Source of the DNA: Gammaproteobacteria bacterium
GTDB taxonomy: Bacteria > Pseudomonadota > Gammaproteobacteria > Steroidobacterales > Steroidobacteraceae
Direction: 5' to 3'
NCBI GenBank assembly: GCA_003132025.1
Contig: PKWJ01000037.1
Coordinates: 1-64,000 of the forward strand
Length of the DNA: 64,000 nucleotides
The translations under genes and the position numbers were made by a program. This document shows positions 29,846 through 39,196 of this stretch, piece after piece. The stretch's first letter is position 1. Every line of letters begins with the position of its first letter. The notes under the pieces were generated by a model, which made no database searches, had not been told where the DNA came from, and worked only from the letters and a program-made list of their open reading frames with translations.

Positions 29846-30693
29846 GCGGATACCCCCATGAAGGCGCGCTCGGCCGAGCGTAGCGCCGCGGCTATACGCC
29901 CTGCCCACTCGGACTGACCGGCATCATCGAGCAGCAGGTCCTGGCGTATTTCGATCTCGACATGCGGCAGCCCGCGCGCCTCGCCATGGCGCGGAATGGT
30001 GTAGTCGGTCGCGTCGCTGACGAAATAGGGCTCGTTGTCCGCGATATGCAGATTGCCCTCACGGCGCAGCATGTCGAGCACCAGACCGGCGAAGCGCCGG
30101 TCACGGTTGTAGAGCACCGCGGCGTGCATGTCGCGTCGCACGCCACGGAAAATGTTGGTCATGCTGTGCTGGGCTACGAGAATGGTGCGGCGATTCGCGG
30201 CCAGCCGCTGATCCAGCAGCGCGCGTATATGGGCGTGGTAGGGATCGAATATCTCGCGCCGGCGAGCCACGATCTCCTGCTCGCTTAAGGCCACATTGCC
30301 GGGGATCGCGATCGATTCGCCGATCGTCGGGATCGATGAGGCCACGCCAGGATCGCGATTGCAGTCGATCACCAGGCGCGAGTAGTTCTGCGCCACCAGT
30401 GCGGCATCCAGCTCGGCGGCGACCCGCCGGGCGACCGCCAGCGCGCCGATGTCCCAGGCGATATGCCGCTGCAGTTCCGGATCCGGCAGCCCGAGATCGC
30501 CCAGGCGCGCCGGAATACGCCGGCTCGCGTGGTCGACTACGATGACGAAATTGGATTGTCCCTGACGACCGGACTCGAGTACGGCCGGGGGCTCATCGGC
30601 GCCGAGCAGCTGGTAGTCCGCGCCGCGGGCAGCATCACCGCCGGCAACTCCGCCTCCGATTGCATTCACATCACGATCAATAGACTTCGGCAT
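29842..30693 (-). CDS. N-formylglutamate amidohydrolase family protein
   Basis: FVIVVDHASRRIPARLGDLGL, NYSRLVIDCNRDP, VAQHSMTNIFRGVRRDMHAAVLYNRDRR. Confidence 0.88.
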   Translation of the reverse strand: MPKSIDRDVNAIGGGVAGGDAARGADYQLLGADEPPAVLESGRQGQSNFVIVVDHASRRIPARLGDLGLPDPELQRHIAWDIGALAVARRVAAELDAALVAQNYSRLVIDCNRDPGVASSIPTIGESIAIPGNVALSEQEIVARRREIFDPYHAHIRALLDQRLAANRRTILVAQHSMTNIFRGVRRDMHAAVLYNRDRRFAGLVLDMLRREGNLHIADNEPYFVSDATDYTIPRHGEARGLPHVEIEIRQDLLLDDAGQSEWAGRIAAALRSAERAFMGVSA

Positions 30694-31939
30694 AGCGGCG
30701 ACAGATCTCCGTCTCACTCAGATTGTCGAGCCCCTGGATCTCGGCGCGTTTGAACTGCAGGTAGGCAGCGAGCAGATCCGCGCCCAGCCACTCAACCGCG
30801 GCCTCACTGGCTTCGAGGCATTCCAACGCCGCGCCCAGGCTGTCCGGCAGCGCGGGTGCTGCTGTCGGCTCGATTTGCCGCTGATGACGTACGCCGTCGA
30901 GGCCAGCCTGCACCAGTATGGCGAGCGTCAGATAGGGACTGGCGGTGGCATCGGCGACGCGATACTCGATATTGAATTGCCGCGCGCGCTGCAAGGGATC
31001 ATCACCGGTCACTGGGCAGATGCGCAGCGCAGCGCCGCGGTCCAGCGGGGCTACATCGGCTCGGGTGGGAGCCCATCGATTCGGGCGCAGGCGGTAATAG
31101 GATGCCAGCGACGGCGCGGTCAGCGCGCACAGCGCCGGCATGTGATGCGCGATCCCGGCGATGAACTGATTTCCCAGCTGCGACAACTGCCATTGCCGCT
31201 GCGCGTCGTACAGCACCGGCTGGTCGCTACGATCGCGAAAACTCCAGTGAATATGAGTGCCGTTGCCGGTGCCGTTCGGCTCGGGTATCGGCGCCAGGCT
31301 GACGCGGTGCCCGAAGCGAAACGCTACCGCCTGCGCAAGCTCGCGAGTGATCACCGCGTCATCCGCGGCACGCAACCCAATCGCAGGCGCCGTCGTGACC
31401 TCGAACTGGCGCGGTGCGTATTCGCACAGGAACGAATCCGGAATCACTCCTGCCTGGCGCATTGCCGCCAGCAGCGCTTCACCGAACAATCCCTGGCGAC
31501 GATAACCATCGAGCTCGTAGGGCTGCGGCGGATGAGCGGCGACGCCGCTGTACGTGAACTCCTGTTCAAAGGTCGCGAGCAGTCGCAGTCCGGTGTCCTG
31601 CTCCAGCCGATGTAGTGCACGGCGCAGTACCTGCCTTGGACAGAAGTCCCACGGCGCCCCGTCCAGCGTGACGATGTCGCCTAGGTAGAAATATTCGGTC
31701 GCACTGCCGTCGAACGGTACGAACACGCGTGTGGACGCGTCCGGAATCAGAAACACCTCGCCGCTGGTGCCGAACGTCGTCATCTGGATGTTGCCGAAGG
31801 CGGACAGGAAAATATTAGTCGGGGCCAGACCGACTCCGCGCCGCAGCCGAGCCGACAGATCCGCCGCAGGGAAGCTCTTGCCGCGGAAATGACCGGACAG
31901 GTCGCTGGTTCCGACAAAGACTATCTGTTCGCGCTCCAT
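30677..31939 (-). CDS. Glutamine synthetase-like ATP-dependent ligase
   Basis: FEQEFTYSGV, GTGNGTHIHWSFRD, FIAGIAHHMPALCALTAPSLASYYRLRPNRWAPTRADVAPLDRGAALRICP, EYRVADATASPYLTLAILVQAGLDG. Confidence 0.85.
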   Translation of the reverse strand: MEREQIVFVGTSDLSGHFRGKSFPAADLSARLRRGVGLAPTNIFLSAFGNIQMTTFGTSGEVFLIPDASTRVFVPFDGSATEYFYLGDIVTLDGAPWDFCPRQVLRRALHRLEQDTGLRLLATFEQEFTYSGVAAHPPQPYELDGYRRQGLFGEALLAAMRQAGVIPDSFLCEYAPRQFEVTTAPAIGLRAADDAVITRELAQAVAFRFGHRVSLAPIPEPNGTGNGTHIHWSFRDRSDQPVLYDAQRQWQLSQLGNQFIAGIAHHMPALCALTAPSLASYYRLRPNRWAPTRADVAPLDRGAALRICPVTGDDPLQRARQFNIEYRVADATASPYLTLAILVQAGLDGVRHQRQIEPTAAPALPDSLGAALECLEASEAAVEWLGADLLAAYLQFKRAEIQGLDNLSETEICRRYAEVY

Positions 31940-32154
31940 CAGCGATTCCTCAACGCCACGTGCCGCGGCAGCTGATCACACTGGGTCGGCGAGCCGGCAT
32001 GGCTGGGAAGCCTATCATCCTCGGTCGATCGAAAGAACACGCCCGGCGCGGCTGACACCGCTGGCGCAAGCCGCCGCGTCCGCGGCCGGATTGCCCTTGC
32101 TCCGGCGCTGCGCCTGAAATAGCCTTGGCCCATCGCGGGACCAGGGAGCATTCG

Positions 32155-32994
32155 ATGTCAGTACACATTCGATCTGGCGTTCTGCTACTGGGAACGCTGC
32201 TGGCCGCGGCCAGCGTCGCGGCAATTTCCGCCGAGCCATCGACCGAGCCGTCGGCGCCGAGCCTGCAGCGCGCGTTCGCGATACTTCACGGCGCGCAGTT
32301 CATCGATTTGACCCATGCCTTCGGACCCACGACGCCGCATTGGAAGGGCTTCGCGCCGGAGACGGTCACCACGCTGTTCACCATTCCAAAGGACGGCTTC
32401 CATGCCGAGAGTTTCTGCCATCCGGGGCAATGGGGCACTCATGTGGATCCGCCGGCACACTTTCACGATGGTCTCAAGACCGTGGATCAGATCGATCCGC
32501 GGCAGTTCCTGCTGCGCCTGGTGGTGCTCGACGTGCATGAGAAGGTCGCCCGCAATCCCGACTACGTGGTCACGCTGGACGATGTGAAGGCGTGGGAATC
32601 ACGCCACGGCGCAATACCGGCTGGCGCCTTCGTGGCCCTGCGTACCGACTGGTCGAAACGCTGGCCGGATGACGCCGCCATGCAAAACGTCGACGCCCAG
32701 GGCGTGGCGCATTACCCGGGCTGGAGCAAAGCGGTGCTGCAGTATCTATACGAGCGGCGAAAAATCACCGCCTCCGGGCACGAAACCACCGATACCGATC
32801 CTGGGCTCGCGGTCACCAGGGATGACTATTCGCTGGAGAGCTATGTGCTGGGCACCAATCATTTCCAGATTGAGCTGCTGGCCAATCTGGATCAGGTGCC
32901 TGAAGCCGGCGCTCTCGTCATGGTGAGCTTTCCCAAGCCCGAAAACGGCAGCGGCTTCCCGGCGCGCGTGATCGCGCTGGCGCCGAAACACTGA
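32155..32994 (+). CDS. Secreted cyclase-family metal-dependent hydrolase (kynurenine-formamidase-like fold)
   Basis: Signal peptide; FIDLTHAFGPTTPHWKG, GQWGTHVDPPAHFHDG. Confidence 0.85.
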   Translation: MSVHIRSGVLLLGTLLAAASVAAISAEPSTEPSAPSLQRAFAILHGAQFIDLTHAFGPTTPHWKGFAPETVTTLFTIPKDGFHAESFCHPGQWGTHVDPPAHFHDGLKTVDQIDPRQFLLRLVVLDVHEKVARNPDYVVTLDDVKAWESRHGAIPAGAFVALRTDWSKRWPDDAAMQNVDAQGVAHYPGWSKAVLQYLYERRKITASGHETTDTDPGLAVTRDDYSLESYVLGTNHFQIELLANLDQVPEAGALVMVSFPKPENGSGFPARVIALAPKH

Positions 32995-33017
32995 ATCGGG
33001 ATTGCGGGAGAAATCCG

Positions 33018-34205
33018 ATGAGCGCTGCATTGCCCGGGCAATCGACCATCGCGGTGTGGGGCGGAGAGACCGGCCACGAAGCCTACGAGCATTCGACCCA
33101 GGTCCCGGTCGTGCACAGCGTGTCCTTCGGCTACCCCGATCTCGACAGCTGGCACGCGGTGGCACTCGAGCGCGCCCCAGGACACATCTACTCGCGCATC
33201 AGCAACCCGACGGTGCGTGCATTCGAGGAGAAGATCCGCGATCTCGAGGCAGCGCAGGCCGCCACCGGTTTTTCCTCCGGCATGGCGGCCATCAGCGCGA
33301 CGCTGTTCACTTTTCTGCGCCCCGGCAATCGCATGGTGTCCATCAAGGACAGCTACGGCGGCACTAACAAGCTGTTCACCGAGTTCCTGCCGTCGTTCGG
33401 CATCGAAGTCGCGCTGTGCGACACCAGCGACTTCGCGGGCATCGAAGCTGAGATCGCCGCGGGCTGCAGGTTGCTGTACCTGGAAACTCCGACCAATCCA
33501 ACCGTCAAGGTGGTCGATATCGCGCGCCTGGCGAACGCGGCCCATGCGATTGGCGCGCTGGTCGCCGTAGACAACACCTTCGCCACGCCGATCAACCAGA
33601 ATCCACTGTCGCTGGGCGCGGACCTGGTGCTGCACAGCGCCACCAAGTATCTGGGTGGTCATGCCGATGCGCTGGGCGGCGCCGCGTGCGGCAGCCAGGC
33701 GCTGATCCGCAAGCTGCAGCACTTCCGCGAGATCAACGGCGCCGCGCTGGCGCCGATGGATGCCTACAGCCTGCTGCGCGGCATGAAGACGCTGGCGCTG
33801 CGCATCGAGCGCCAGAACGACAGTGCGATGACGATAGCGCGCTGGCTGCAGGGGCAGCCCTGCGTGGAGCAGGTCAACTACCCGGGCCTCGAAACGCACC
33901 GCCACCATGATGTGGCCCGACGCCAGATGCGCGGCTTCGGCGGCGTGCTCAGTTTCAGCGTACACGGCGGGCTCGAAGCGATCAGGGTGTTCCTTCCCAG
34001 GCTGCGCTTTGCGCATCGGGCTGCCAATCTGGGGTGTGTCGAGACGGTCGTGGGACCGCCCTCAGTGACAAGCCATGTCGAGTGCACGGCCGAGGAGCGA
34101 GCGGCAGCCGGCATCCCGGAAGGCCTGGTGCGTTACTCCACCGGCATCGAGAATGTGACGGATCTGATCGCCGATCTCGAGCAGGCGCTAGCCGCAATTG
34201 CGTAA
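33018..34205 (+). CDS. Cys/Met-metabolism PLP enzyme (cystathionine gamma-synthase/lyase family)
   Basis: YSRISNPTVRAFEEKI, DNTFATPINQNPLSLGADLVLHSATKYLGGHADALGG. Confidence 0.9.
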   Translation: MSAALPGQSTIAVWGGETGHEAYEHSTQVPVVHSVSFGYPDLDSWHAVALERAPGHIYSRISNPTVRAFEEKIRDLEAAQAATGFSSGMAAISATLFTFLRPGNRMVSIKDSYGGTNKLFTEFLPSFGIEVALCDTSDFAGIEAEIAAGCRLLYLETPTNPTVKVVDIARLANAAHAIGALVAVDNTFATPINQNPLSLGADLVLHSATKYLGGHADALGGAACGSQALIRKLQHFREINGAALAPMDAYSLLRGMKTLALRIERQNDSAMTIARWLQGQPCVEQVNYPGLETHRHHDVARRQMRGFGGVLSFSVHGGLEAIRVFLPRLRFAHRAANLGCVETVVGPPSVTSHVECTAEERAAAGIPEGLVRYSTGIENVTDLIADLEQALAAIA

Positions 34206-34252
34206 CCTCAGCAGGCGAATCCTCTGGTAGGCGCCTGACCGCGCGCGTTGGA

Positions 34253-35026
34253 CTATGCGGGAAACGTTACGCCCGAGAGGCGTGCACACGCTGCCAGCAG
34301 CTGCTGCTGGATAGCAAGGTCCGACGCCGCGGGATGCGCCGCGCGGCGCTGCACATGGTAGAAATACTGCCCGCTCACCAGCGCCGCCGGCTCACCACTG
34401 GTCGCAAGCCACACCTGCGTGCGCGGAGCAGCGTCCATATCATCGGGTGCTCCGGGGCCGCCCATCTTGGTCGCCACCCAGCCGGGCTCCAGCGCATTGG
34501 ATAAAACGTCGGGCCACAGTCTGGCCACCGCGAATGCGAGGATCACGTCGTGCAGCTTGGACTCCGCGTAGGCGCTTGACCCGTTCCACCGCCGCTCGCT
34601 CCACGTCAGGTCGGTCATGTCGGCATCGGCGCCCCGATGCATGCCGGAACTCACATAAACCAACCTTCTGGGTTTGTCGATCCGTGCGGTGAGAATGTAC
34701 GGTGCGAGAGTGTTGACAGCGAATACCGCGGGCAGGCCGTCGACGGTGTCACCACGGCCGCGCTCGCGGTAGCCGATGCCGGCGTTATGTATCACCGCGT
34801 CGAAGACGCCCAGCCGGTTCACCTGCTCGGCCACTTCGCAGGTCGACCTGATGCTCGACAGATCGCCGATCACCGCGGCCTCGGCGCCCGCGACCGCCGA
34901 CAGCGCCTCGGCGGCGCGCTCGGCGCTGCGCGCGTGAAGCACGACGCGATGTCCGGCGTCGACCAGCAGTCGGGCCGCCATCTGACCCAACCCATCGGCG
35001 GAACCGGTAACAAAAATGCTCGCCAT
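34253..35026 (-). CDS. Short-chain dehydrogenase/reductase
   Basis: FVTGSADGLGQMAARLL, NAGIGY, SSAYAESK. Confidence 0.88.
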   Translation of the reverse strand: MASIFVTGSADGLGQMAARLLVDAGHRVVLHARSAERAAEALSAVAGAEAAVIGDLSSIRSTCEVAEQVNRLGVFDAVIHNAGIGYRERGRGDTVDGLPAVFAVNTLAPYILTARIDKPRRLVYVSSGMHRGADADMTDLTWSERRWNGSSAYAESKLHDVILAFAVARLWPDVLSNALEPGWVATKMGGPGAPDDMDAAPRTQVWLATSGEPAALVSGQYFYHVQRRAAHPAASDLAIQQQLLAACARLSGVTFPA

Positions 35027-35195
35027 CGTGTTGCTCCCGATTCGATCTCAGACAGGTGTGATTCTTAGCATCTTCGTCGGCAGCTGGCGCCCCTGGCATC
35101 GCACGCATCCCATGGTCTTGCCATGATCACAGCACTGCGGCAAACTGAACAGTTACTAGAAAAGTAATAATTTATGGTGCCGCGAGCGCGGATGC

Positions 35196-35366
35196 ATGCA
35201 ACGACACAGCAAGCTTGATCAGGAGGCGGGCGGAATCCTTGGTAACGTTTCGCCGACGTTGCGACCGCTGGATGACGTACGCCGCTGGGGCGAGCGCATC
35301 AACGAGGCGCTGCGCGCGCCGTCCGCGAGCATCGTGCCCGCGGTATTCCTCCGAGGCGCGGGGTGA
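35196..35366 (+). CDS. Small ORF (56 aa) coupled to the PGDYG gene; not in the supplied track
   Basis: ATG at 35196 gives MQRHSKLDQEAGGILGNVSPTLRPLDDVRRWGERINEALRAPSASIVPAVFLRGAG*. Its TGA overlaps the GTG of the next gene (GTGA). Confidence 0.5.
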   Translation: MQRHSKLDQEAGGILGNVSPTLRPLDDVRRWGERINEALRAPSASIVPAVFLRGAG

Positions 35367-35836
35367 GCGCGGCCGCGACGCCGCCGCTATTTCGCTCGAG
35401 CGGGCAACGGGGCTTCTCCAGCGCGCTCAGCGATGACCCGCGCCATGTCCATGCGCGCAAGTTCGAGCGCCAGGTGCAGGTACAATTCGCCCCCGAGCGC
35501 TGCACCGTGCAGACGCCCGAGGGGTTGGTGCATGCCCAGGCCGGCGATGCGATCCTGACCGGCATTGCGGGCGAGCGCTGGCGGGTATCGCGCGTGCATT
35601 TTGGCGACAAGTACCGGCCAGTGCCCCCCACCCGCTCCGGGGAAGCCGGAACCTACCTGAGCCTGCCGAACCGCATCCTTGCACTGCAGATGACCGCGCC
35701 ATTCGAGGTACTGCTGGCCGACGGCCAGTCCAGGCTGACCGGCAAAGCCAGTGACTGGTTGGTTGACTATGGCGATGGCAGCCTCGGCGTCGTTTCGCAG
35801 GCCATATTTTCCACCACCTACGAAATTCTCGGCTGA
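35363..35836 (+). CDS. PGDYG-domain-like protein
   Basis: VQTPEGLVHAQAGDAILTGIAGERWRVSRVHFGDKY and C-terminal SDWLVDYGDGSLGVVSQAIFSTTYE. Confidence 0.65.
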   Translation: MSAAATPPLFRSSGQRGFSSALSDDPRHVHARKFERQVQVQFAPERCTVQTPEGLVHAQAGDAILTGIAGERWRVSRVHFGDKYRPVPPTRSGEAGTYLSLPNRILALQMTAPFEVLLADGQSRLTGKASDWLVDYGDGSLGVVSQAIFSTTYEILG

Positions 35837-35843
35837 TACACCC

Positions 35844-36881
35844 ATGGCTCTGCACCAAGTCATTCAGCGCGTGTTGCTGGTTGGCGTGCGATTGGAGAGC
35901 CTGCCCGCGCCCCCGAAGCCACGCCCGCCGCCCCGGCTGGTGCCGCTGATCGAATCGATCGCTGCGGCCCACCGCCGTTTCGATCTGCGAGCGATCCATT
36001 ACGGACACCGTTATCGCAGCGGCTTCTGGGCCATCTATCTCCTCAGCGCCGTCGCGGTGCTGTGCGCGGTGATGCCGCTGGCGCTCGGCTGGGACAGCTC
36101 CCAGCACGCGATGCATCCGTTCTCGGGACTGTGGGCGGTTGCGGAAGTACTGGTGATCGGCAGCGTCAGTGCCATCTACTACATGGGCCAGCGGCACGAT
36201 TGGCAGGGCCAATGGCTGCGCGCCCGTACCACCGCGGAGCTGACCTGGTATCTGCCGCTGATCGCACCACTGCTCGATTTCTCGGCGCCGCAGACGCAGG
36301 CCAACTGGTATCTGCGGGTACTGGATCCGGGCCAGCACCTGCGCGGCGTGGACGACGTGGCGGCACTGTGCGCGCGCAGCGAACCACAGGCCCGGGCGCT
36401 GCTCGCTCAGGCCTGGGAGGATCCGGAGTTCGTCGACAGCTACGCCCGATGGACCATCGATATCCTGCAGGCACAGAAGCACTATCACGCGCGCATCGCC
36501 CTGCGCCAGCACGCACTGCTGCACCGGGTGCACCGGGTGACGAGCGGGCTGTTCGGTCTTACCGCGCTTGGGGCGATCACGCATCTGCTGATGCATACTC
36601 TGTGGCTGACACTGGTGACCACGTTTTTCCCGGCGCTCGGTGCATCACTGCACGGAGCCCTGGCGCAATCCGAAGCCTATCGGCTCGGCGCGACTTCCGA
36701 GCGGCTGATGCACGAACTACAGGGCGCGATCGATAAAATTCGCGCCGCGCTCGCTCAATACTCGCACGGAGACGGTGTGGCCGGGCTCAAAGCCTCGGTG
36801 GAGGCCGCCATCTCATTGGTGCTTGAAGAGCATCAGGACTGGCACATGCTGGTGCGGCCGCATCATCTGCCGCTGGCCTAG
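35844..36881 (+). CDS. Membrane protein with SLATT/DUF4231-like architecture (two 2-TM segments)
   Basis: AHRRFDLRAIHYGHRYRSGFWAIYLLSAVAVLCAVMPLAL...WLRARTTAELTWYLPL, plus a second hydrophobic pair LFGLTALGAITHLLMHTLWLTLVTTFFPALGASLHGAL. Confidence 0.6.
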   Translation: MALHQVIQRVLLVGVRLESLPAPPKPRPPPRLVPLIESIAAAHRRFDLRAIHYGHRYRSGFWAIYLLSAVAVLCAVMPLALGWDSSQHAMHPFSGLWAVAEVLVIGSVSAIYYMGQRHDWQGQWLRARTTAELTWYLPLIAPLLDFSAPQTQANWYLRVLDPGQHLRGVDDVAALCARSEPQARALLAQAWEDPEFVDSYARWTIDILQAQKHYHARIALRQHALLHRVHRVTSGLFGLTALGAITHLLMHTLWLTLVTTFFPALGASLHGALAQSEAYRLGATSERLMHELQGAIDKIRAALAQYSHGDGVAGLKASVEAAISLVLEEHQDWHMLVRPHHLPLA

Positions 36882-39031
36882 GCGCACAGGCGAATACTCT
36901 GCACCAGCATCAGCGATCGATCGGCGCAGGGGCCAACCATGATTTCGACCTCGCCCGGTTCAAACACCGGCCGCAGGTCCAGCCCGAGAAACCGCAGCTC
37001 TGCGGCAGCAATATATAGAGTCACCGTGCCGCTCTCACCGGGCCGCAGTGCGATCTTGCCGAAGCCTTTGAGCTCCAGCAGCGGTCGCGCCACGCTTGCG
37101 ATCCGGTCGTGGACAAAGAGAAACACGGTCTGTTCTGCGGCTCGCGCACCGTCATTGGCAACGTCGACCCGCACCTCGATCTGCTCGCTTGCGGTCACCT
37201 CGTGCGGCGACACACGCAGGTTCGACAGACCGAAGCGCCCGTAGCTCAGGCCATAGCCGAATGGAAACAGCGGCTCATTGGGGAGGTCGAGATATTTGCT
37301 GGTGTAGGCGTTATCCGGATCGGCCGGCCGGCCGCTCGGCCGCTGGCCGAAGAATATCGGAACCTGCCCCACGGCACGCGGCCAGCTCATCGGCGTGCGT
37401 CCGCTCGGCGACACCTGCCCGGTAATGACATCGGCGATCGAATGCCCCGCCTCACAACCAGGAAACCAGGCCGCGAGCACCGCGTCGGCCCGCTCGATGA
37501 GCCACGGCACGGCCAGCGGCCGTCCCGAGAACACGATGGCGATCACCGGTTTGCCAAGCGCCTTGGCGCGATCGATGACGCTGAGCGCGAGCCGACGCTG
37601 CTGCCCGGGCAGGTCGAGACATGCGCGGCTGGCTGCCTCGCCGCTCATCGCAGCGGCTTCACCCACGCATAGAATCACCGCATCCGCCGCGCTGCAGATA
37701 TCCAGCGTCCCGGCGATTCCCGAGATGTCGTCGCCTCCGATAGTTACGCCCGGCGAGTGCACGACCTGTGCGCCCAGCAGCGCTGAGCGCAGGCCTGCCA
37801 CTACACTCACGTAGGTCCCGGGCTGACCGACGAGCGACCACGGGCCGCACATCTGGTCGGCCGCGTCGGCCAGCGGGCCGATGACGGCGAGGCGACGCAC
37901 GGCACCCGGCAACGGAAGAGCGGCGTCGTTCTTGAGCATCACGACGGCGCGCGCGCCGATCTCGCGCGCGAGGCGGCGGCGACGCTCCAACGCCGGTGCG
38001 CCCTCGGCGCTCGCGCCGCGCCGATACGGCTGCTCGAACAGGCCCAGCCGCAGCTTGAGCGTGAGGACGCGGCGCACCGCGTCGTCGATCTCAGTCATGC
38101 TCACCAGTTCGCGCTGCAGGGCCACTGGCAAACCGATGCGATAGGCGTTGGCCATCATGTCGATGTCCACACCAGCCTTCAGCGCCAGCGTTGCCGCTTC
38201 GGCCAGATCGGCGGCCACTCCGTGGCGCATCAGTTCGGCAATGGCGTTGTAGTCGCTGACGATGACGCCGTCGAACCCGAGTCGCCCGCGCAGCACGCCG
38301 CGCAGCAGCCCGACGTGAGCCGTCATCGGAATGCCGGCAAGATCGGTAAACGCGGGCATCACACCGGCCGCTCCGGCGGCGATTGCCGCGGCGAACGGCG
38401 GCAGATGCACTTCAAGCACGCTGCGCTCGGAGATGTCTACCGAGGCGTAATCACGCCCAGCGGTCACCGGCCCGTAGGCGCAAAAGTGCTTGGCTACCGC
38501 CGCCAGCGCCGCTGCGGCGGCAAGATCGCTACCCTGAAAGCCGCGCACCTTGGCGGCGGCGATCTGCGCCCCGAGCCACGGATCCTCGCCCGGACCCTCT
38601 GCAGTGCGCCCCCAGCGCGGGTCGCGCGATACATCGAGCATCGGGGCGAATGCCATCGCTATGCCGTCGGCGGCGGCCTCGGTGGCCGCCTCGCGCGCCG
38701 TGAGTTCCCAGGCCTCCGGATCGAACAGCGCCGCTTCGCCCAGCGGCACCGGAAACAACGTGCGATGGCCGTGGATGACATCGAATGCGATCAGCAGCGG
38801 AATGCCAAGCCTGGATTCCTCGACCGCCAGCCGCTGCATCTCATGCACCTGCCCGCCACCGTACAGATTGAGCAGGCTGCCGATCGTGCCGGCCCTGATG
38901 GCGTCGGTCGAATCACCGGCAATGACCGGTCCGGTCACCGTGTATCCGGCCGCTGTCATGGTGAGCTGGCCGAGCTTTTCCGCCAGGGTCATGTCGGCGA
39001 TGAGTGCCCCGATCCGATTCATGTGATCCAT
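36878..39031 (-). CDS. GH3 family beta-glucosidase
   Basis: MTLAEKLGQLTM, IPLLIAFDVIHGHRTLFPVPLGEAA, GFDGVIVSDYNAI, C-terminal fibronectin-like domain. Confidence 0.92.
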   Translation of the reverse strand: MDHMNRIGALIADMTLAEKLGQLTMTAAGYTVTGPVIAGDSTDAIRAGTIGSLLNLYGGGQVHEMQRLAVEESRLGIPLLIAFDVIHGHRTLFPVPLGEAALFDPEAWELTAREAATEAAADGIAMAFAPMLDVSRDPRWGRTAEGPGEDPWLGAQIAAAKVRGFQGSDLAAAAALAAVAKHFCAYGPVTAGRDYASVDISERSVLEVHLPPFAAAIAAGAAGVMPAFTDLAGIPMTAHVGLLRGVLRGRLGFDGVIVSDYNAIAELMRHGVAADLAEAATLALKAGVDIDMMANAYRIGLPVALQRELVSMTEIDDAVRRVLTLKLRLGLFEQPYRRGASAEGAPALERRRRLAREIGARAVVMLKNDAALPLPGAVRRLAVIGPLADAADQMCGPWSLVGQPGTYVSVVAGLRSALLGAQVVHSPGVTIGGDDISGIAGTLDICSAADAVILCVGEAAAMSGEAASRACLDLPGQQRRLALSVIDRAKALGKPVIAIVFSGRPLAVPWLIERADAVLAAWFPGCEAGHSIADVITGQVSPSGRTPMSWPRAVGQVPIFFGQRPSGRPADPDNAYTSKYLDLPNEPLFPFGYGLSYGRFGLSNLRVSPHEVTASEQIEVRVDVANDGARAAEQTVFLFVHDRIASVARPLLELKGFGKIALRPGESGTVTLYIAAAELRFLGLDLRPVFEPGEVEIMVGPCADRSLMLVQSIRLCA

Positions 39032-39196
39032 CTTCCGCTTCTGGCCACAACAATAGAGCGCCTGGCGCTTTTTCTATACCCTTCAGTGCCCGACCGTAGC
39101 AAGGTCGCGAGGCTTTCGGATAACGTGGGCGATTATGGACGACCGGTGTCCAGTCCCGGTGAAACCGTGCGCCAACATCGACTGAAAAGGCTACCC

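Noticed and set aside
38222-39196. N-terminal 325 aa of the 771-aa plus-strand ORF
   Set aside because: Antisense to the GH3 gene; GH144-like similarity begins after the GTG at 39197.
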